DNA from: Devosiaceae bacterium | GTDB lineage: Bacteria; Pseudomonadota; Alphaproteobacteria; Rhizobiales; Devosiaceae | Assembly: GCA_021648585.1 (NCBI GenBank) | Contig: JAKISM010000032.1 | Span: 1 to 17,309, forward strand | Direction: 5' to 3' | Length of the DNA stretch: 17,309 bases | In this document: in pieces, positions 14,222-17,309 of the stretch | Layout of the letters: each line of letters begins with the position of its first letter | Numbering within the stretch: position 1 is the stretch's first letter | The notes under the pieces: model-generated | The model's database searches: none | What the model saw: only the letters and a program-made list of their open reading frames with translations | Told to the model about the DNA's origin: nothing | Program-made: the position numbers and the translations under genes

Positions 14222-15310
14222 TCACGAACTCAACCCCCCAAATAAGGTCGGCATATCAAGCGGGCGAAAGCCATAATGCTCCATCCAGCGCACATCGGCA
14301 TCAAAAAACGCCCGTAAATCCGCCATACCATATTTAAGCATCGCTAATCTATCAATCCCCATGCCAAAGGCGAAACCTTGATAGACATCAGGATCTAAGC
14401 CAGCATTGCGCAAAACATTTGGGTGAACCATGCCGCAACCCAAAATTTCTAGCCAGTCAGTCCCTTGCCCAATTTTCATTTCACCACCAGAGCGATCGCA
14501 TTGCACATCAACTTCCATTGATGGTTCAGTAAAAGGAAAGAACGAGGGGCGAAAACGGGTTTTAATATTATCAACTTCAAAAAAGCTCTTGAGGAACTCT
14601 TCGAGTACCCAACGTAAATGCCCAATATGCGTGCTTTTATCAATAACTAAACCCTCAACTTGATGAAACATTGGCGTGTGGGTTTGATCGCTATCACAAC
14701 GATAAGTGCGCCCCGGCATAATCACTCTAATTGGCGGCTCTTGGCTTTTCATGGTGCGAATTTGCACAGGTGATGTGTGGGTACGAAGGAGTTTTCTCTC
14801 ACCATTTTCATCAGGCTCAAAAAAGAACGTATCGTGCATTTCACGGGCTGGGTGATCAGGGGGGAAATTAAGTGCGGTGAAATTTAACTCATCAGTTTCA
14901 ATGTCAGGCCCTTCGGCAATAGAAAAACCCATATCAGAAAAAATTGCCGATATTTCATCAATAACTTGGCTCACAGGGTGAATACGACCAGTGCTAGTTG
15001 GAGCAGGTTGTAGCGGTAGTGAAATATCAATTTTCTCGCTTTTTAAGCGCAATTCAAGCTCTATTGCTTTTAGCTCGGTTTGACGTGTTTCAATTTCTTT
15101 GGCGACCTGTTGCTTAAGCGCATTTATTTTAGGCCCCATAATTTTGCGCTCATCAGGGCTCATTTTACCCAATGTTGACAATAAAGCCGAAACAGAGCCT
15201 TTTTTACCAAGTGTGCCAACTCGTAATTGCTCAAGCGCATTTTTATCTTTGATCGCTTTTATATCGCTAAGAATTTGATCGCTTAATTGTTCAAGATTTA
15301 TATCTGACAT
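14222..15310 (-). CDS. pheS: Phenylalanyl-tRNA synthetase alpha subunit
   Basis: Catalytic alpha chain of the class II phenylalanyl-tRNA synthetase. Of 362 residues, an N-terminal coiled-coil for tRNA contact covers about 1-90. The core has HPAREMHDTFFF, motif 2 GRTYRCDSDQTHTPMFHQVEGL (about 196-217, in two overlapping family signatures) and motif 3 GFAFGMGIDRLAMLKYG near the C-terminus. ATG at 15310 with a weak TAGGT-type ribosome-binding site. The order rpmI-rplT-pheS-pheT is widely conserved. A terminator-like hairpin separates it from rplT, so pheST may have partly independent expression. Confidence 0.98.
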   Translation of the reverse strand: MSDINLEQLSDQILSDIKAIKDKNALEQLRVGTLGKKGSVSALLSTLGKMSPDERKIMGPKINALKQQVAKEIETRQTELKAIELELRLKSEKIDISLPLQPAPTSTGRIHPVSQVIDEISAIFSDMGFSIAEGPDIETDELNFTALNFPPDHPAREMHDTFFFEPDENGERKLLRTHTSPVQIRTMKSQEPPIRVIMPGRTYRCDSDQTHTPMFHQVEGLVIDKSTHIGHLRWVLEEFLKSFFEVDNIKTRFRPSFFPFTEPSMEVDVQCDRSGGEMKIGQGTDWLEILGCGMVHPNVLRNAGLDPDVYQGFAFGMGIDRLAMLKYGMADLRAFFDADVRWMEHYGFRPLDMPTLFGGLSS

Positions 15311-15335
15311 TTTAATACCTAAATTTTGGGCAATG

Positions 15336-15378
15336 TTTACTTAAAAGAAAACCCTGATTTACCTAAAAGAAAACCTTG
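15336..15378. repeat. 21-base direct repeat upstream of pheS
   Basis: Segments 15336-15356 and 15358-15378 match at 19 of 21 positions (core TAAAAGAAAACC) with one base between. On the transcribed reverse strand they supply two T-rich tracts after the hairpin at 15373-15404. This looks like a recent duplication of the terminator tail. Confidence 0.75.
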
Positions 15379-15404
15379 CGCACTCAATTAAGAATACGCA
15401 AGGT
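15365..15404 (-). terminator. Intrinsic terminator or attenuator after rplT
   Basis: On the reverse strand the perfect eight-base stem ACCTTGCG/CGCAAGGT (15397-15404 with 15373-15380, 16-base loop) is followed directly by TTTTCTTTT. This is a plausible rho-independent terminator for rpmI-rplT, or a partial terminator allowing read-through to pheS. The loop is longer than usual, so efficiency is uncertain. Confidence 0.65.
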
Positions 15405-15437
15405 AAATTTGACCTTAACAAGCAAGGGGAAGTTGAT

Positions 15438-15839
15438 TTAAGCAAAAATGCGAGAATGAGTAGTTTTTTCTACGCCTTCAAGATAACCAAGTGCGGCTTT
15501 TGCTTTGCTTACCAGAACGCCAAACGCTTCTGGCTCACGTACTGCAAGATCTGCTAGTACCTTACGATCAACTGCGACCTCAGCTTTGCTAAGGCCGTCA
15601 ATAAATCGAGCATAAGTTAGACCATGAATACGAGCGGCTGCATTGATACGTTGTATCCACAAGGCACGAAAATTGCGCTTTCTAATACGACGATCACGAT
15701 ATGCATATTGACCAGCTTTTTCAACTGCTTGTTTTGCAACACGAATGGTGTTTTTGCGACGACCATAATAGCCTGTTGCAGCTTTTATAACTTTTTTATG
15801 ACGGGCGTGTGCTGTAACGCCTCTTTTAACTCGGGACAT
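15438..15839 (-). CDS. rplT: 50S ribosomal protein L20
   Basis: Early-assembly protein of the large ribosomal subunit, binding 23S rRNA. The start MSRVKRGVTAHARHKKVIKAATGYYGRRKN and the segment AYRDRRIRKRNFRALWIQRINAAAR are family hallmarks. At 133 residues it has the longer C-terminus seen in alphaproteobacteria (E. coli L20 is 118). ATG with an excellent AAAGGAG ribosome-binding site. It lies 27 bases downstream of rpmI in the same operon. Confidence 0.98.
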   Translation of the reverse strand: MSRVKRGVTAHARHKKVIKAATGYYGRRKNTIRVAKQAVEKAGQYAYRDRRIRKRNFRALWIQRINAAARIHGLTYARFIDGLSKAEVAVDRKVLADLAVREPEAFGVLVSKAKAALGYLEGVEKTTHSRIFA

Positions 15840-15866
15840 CTTAGTCTCCTTTCAAAAGCGTTAGAG

Positions 15867-16064
15867 TTAGCCGTATGGCATATATTTTTTAACGGTGCGC
15901 GCATCGGCATCGCATAAAATATCTGTACCACGGTTTTGACGAATATATTTTGAATTATGGCTCATTAGGCGGTGGCGTTTGCCAGCAGGACCTGCTTTTA
16001 CCTTGCCCGAAGCAGTCAGCTTAAAACGCTTTTTTGCGCCTGACTTAGTTTTCATTTTTGGCAT
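15867..16064 (-). CDS. rpmI: 50S ribosomal protein L35
   Basis: Small basic protein of the large ribosomal subunit, 65 residues. It begins MPKMKTKSGAKKRFKLTASGKVK and continues AGKRHRLMSHNSKYIRQNRG, both characteristic of the family. ATG at 16064 with AAGGAA at 16071-16076. It is the first gene of the rpmI-rplT(-pheS-pheT) transcript. infC, the usual gene before it in enterobacteria, is not present here. Confidence 0.98.
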   Translation of the reverse strand: MPKMKTKSGAKKRFKLTASGKVKAGPAGKRHRLMSHNSKYIRQNRGTDILCDADARTVKKYMPYG

Positions 16065-16140
16065 TTTGCTTTCCTTAAATTTAGTAGCTTTTTAGACAAA
16101 CATGGCATGCCTTTAGCCAGATTGTCCGATTAACCTAGCC

Positions 16141-16169
16141 TCTATAATGCTAGTTTGATTTTTTTGCAA
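16141..16169 (-). promoter_or_regulatory. Promoter of rpmI-rplT operon
   Basis: On the reverse strand a TTGCAA -35 box (16164-16169) and a TATAGA -10 box (16141-16146) are exactly 17 bases apart, a good sigma-70-type match. The predicted start near 16134 gives a leader of about 70 bases before rpmI. A second perfect TATAAT lies at 16175-16180 on the same strand but lacks a good -35 box. Confidence 0.6.
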
Positions 16170-16211
16170 GAATAATTATAGGAGAAAAAGAATTATTTTA
16201 CAGCTCTTAAT

Positions 16212-16418
16212 CTAATAATCCGTGAGGCTTTTTTCACGTGAATAGGGCTGATCCTCTACTTCTTTAGTTACTGCCTGCCCACAAAACCTTGAATGATCAA
16301 GACTGCCCACATTATATTGCGGATCGCCATAAAGCTCCCAGCCCTCGCTAAGTGCTTTTGTAATTTTATGGCAAAAATCAGCGTCGTCTTTACCAGTTAG
16401 AAATCTATAAATTAGCAC
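16212..16418 (-). CDS. DUF1737 domain protein
   Basis: Small soluble protein of 68 residues that I recognise as DUF1737, a short alphaproteobacteria-rich family of unknown function. The typical pattern is visible: MLIYRFLTGKDDADFCHKITKALSEGWELYG, then CGQAVTKEV. The start is GTG at 16416-16418, with AGGAG about seven bases upstream. It begins ten bases after deoD ends and is probably in the same transcript. A parS-like palindrome core lies within its 3' half. Confidence 0.88.
   Translation of the reverse strand: MLIYRFLTGKDDADFCHKITKALSEGWELYGDPQYNVGSLDHSRFCGQAVTKEVEDQPYSREKSLTDY
16230..16245. promoter_or_regulatory. Weak parS-like site inside the DUF1737 gene
   Basis: TTTTTCACGTGAATAG keeps the 11-base parS core TTTCACGTGAA but matches only 12 of 16 consensus positions. 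It could be a low-affinity ParB site or a chance palindrome in coding sequence. Confidence 0.3.
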
Positions 16419-16427
16419 TTCACTCTC

Positions 16428-17144
16428 CTATTTCTCTTCAAGTTTTAATGCACTATCAAGCGCCAATTCAACCATGTCTTTTAGCGAAGATTGGCGCTCG
16501 CTGGCATTAATATGCGCTCCTGTAATCAAGCAATCACTCATGGTACATATTGCTAAAGCTTTTGCATCAAAACGAGCCGCCAGCGTATAAAGCGCCGCCG
16601 CTTCCATTTCAACGGCTAAAACGCCATGCTTTGGTAAATCACCATAAGATTTAGCACCATTTGGCACATAAAAAATATCAGATGATACAACAGAGGCTAC
16701 ATGGGTTTTATAACCCCTAGATTTTGATAGGCTAACCGCTGCCTCTAATAAATCATAATCAGCAAATGGGGCATAATGATAGGGTGCAAAACAATCGTTC
16801 ATTGAACTATCGGTAGCAGCGCTTATTGCTATAATAATATCACGCACCTTAACTTTTTCGCTAAGCCCACCAGCTGTGCCAACTCTTATAAGATTTTTCA
16901 CCTGATAAACATCAAGCAATTCATGGATATATATCGCAGCAGAAGCCTGCCCCATGCCAGTTGCTTGCACCGAGACGTCCATTCCCTTCCATTTTCCCGT
17001 AAATCCCAAACAATTACGCACCCCATTTACTTGTCTGGCATCTTCAAAAAAATTCTCAGCAATCCACTTAGCACGTAAAGGATCACCAGGTAAAAGTACA
17101 GTTTTGGCGTAATCACCTTTTTTAGCTTCATTATGTGGGGTCAT
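16428..17144 (-). CDS. deoD: Purine-nucleoside phosphorylase, DeoD type
   Basis: Phosphorolysis of purine (deoxy)ribonucleosides to base and (deoxy)ribose-1-phosphate in salvage. The 238 residues match the hexameric DeoD family (E. coli 239). The start TPHNEAKKGDYAKTVLLPGDPLRAKWIAE is diagnostic. GMGQASAAIYIHEL, the phosphate-site region LIRVGTAGGL, VEMEAAALY and TMSDCL follow; the usual TVSDH keeps its catalytic aspartate, but the next residue is Cys instead of His. ATG at 17144 with AAGGAAGAG upstream. It is followed by the small DUF1737 gene. No other deoxynucleoside catabolism genes are in view. Confidence 0.96.
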   Translation of the reverse strand: MTPHNEAKKGDYAKTVLLPGDPLRAKWIAENFFEDARQVNGVRNCLGFTGKWKGMDVSVQATGMGQASAAIYIHELLDVYQVKNLIRVGTAGGLSEKVKVRDIIIAISAATDSSMNDCFAPYHYAPFADYDLLEAAVSLSKSRGYKTHVASVVSSDIFYVPNGAKSYGDLPKHGVLAVEMEAAALYTLAARFDAKALAICTMSDCLITGAHINASERQSSLKDMVELALDSALKLEEK

Positions 17145-17309
17145 TTTACTCTTCCTTTAACTCTAATAACTCTAACTTTTATTCGAGCTTAATATACTAC
17201 GTGAATCTTGTGCGTCTACAGAAAAATGACAAATAAATGAGAATGGAAAATACTATAATTTAACTCAAGAGCTTGACCAAATACTATCTATGTGTCATTT
17301 AATGCTTTA

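Noticed and set aside
15363..15383. Possible tiny pheST leader peptide on the reverse strand (GTG, coding MRKVFF)
   Set aside because: It overlaps the 3' arm of the terminator stem instead of preceding it, has no ribosome-binding site, and has only two phenylalanine codons in T-rich DNA. Chance is the simpler explanation.
17191..17210. ACGTGAATCT upstream of deoD as a full parS site
   Set aside because: Only the right half matches; the left half keeps two of six positions, so it is no palindrome.

Overview
The window is an AT-rich segment of an alphaproteobacterial chromosome, most like the Hyphomicrobiales/Rhizobiales by gene order, although I cannot name the genus from sequence alone. The evidence is the order mnmG-mnmE-rho // aroE-coaE-dnaQ-secB-fxsA-timA(Tim44-like)-smr-XRE. 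This block is characteristic of the origin-proximal region of many alphaproteobacteria. Nearly everything is housekeeping. I see no phage, insertion-sequence transposase, CRISPR array, toxin-antitoxin, defence or biosynthetic cluster, and no rRNA or tRNA gene.

Left part (1-3450): mnmG (cut by the window edge), mnmE and rho all run leftwards. Two near-perfect ParB-binding parS palindromes sit in the 69-base mnmG-mnmE gap. Middle-left (3451-4108): a very AT-rich, gene-free stretch lies between the divergent rho and aroE. It carries DnaA-box matches, a CtrA-type TTAA-N7-TTAA site and a clear switch in gene direction, and it is the best candidate for the replication origin. The genes usually found near here in relatives (hemE, the DUF299 kinase regulator, maf) are absent from this junction.

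Middle (4109-9639): aroE, coaE and dnaQ form a tight rightward operon (shikimate pathway, CoA synthesis, replication proofreading). Convergent to it are secB and fxsA (protein export chaperone, inner-membrane protein). A divergent rightward set follows: the Tim44-like membrane protein, an Smr-domain protein and an XRE regulator. GC-rich degenerate repeats and hairpins, out of character with the AT-rich surroundings, fill the dnaQ-secB gap and the smr-XRE gap.

Right part (9657-17144): all genes run leftwards. They are asd-eamA (aspartate-semialdehyde dehydrogenase and a cysteine/O-acetylserine-type exporter), rpmI-rplT-pheS-pheT (ribosomal proteins L35 and L20, phenylalanyl-tRNA synthetase), and deoD with a small DUF1737 gene. 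A roughly 98-base, very GC-rich, nearly perfect inverted repeat is lodged between pheS and pheT and looks like a dispersed repeat element.

I did not find a clearly undescribed system. The strongest points for follow-up are the origin/parS region with its unusual flanking genes, and the GC-rich repeat insertions.
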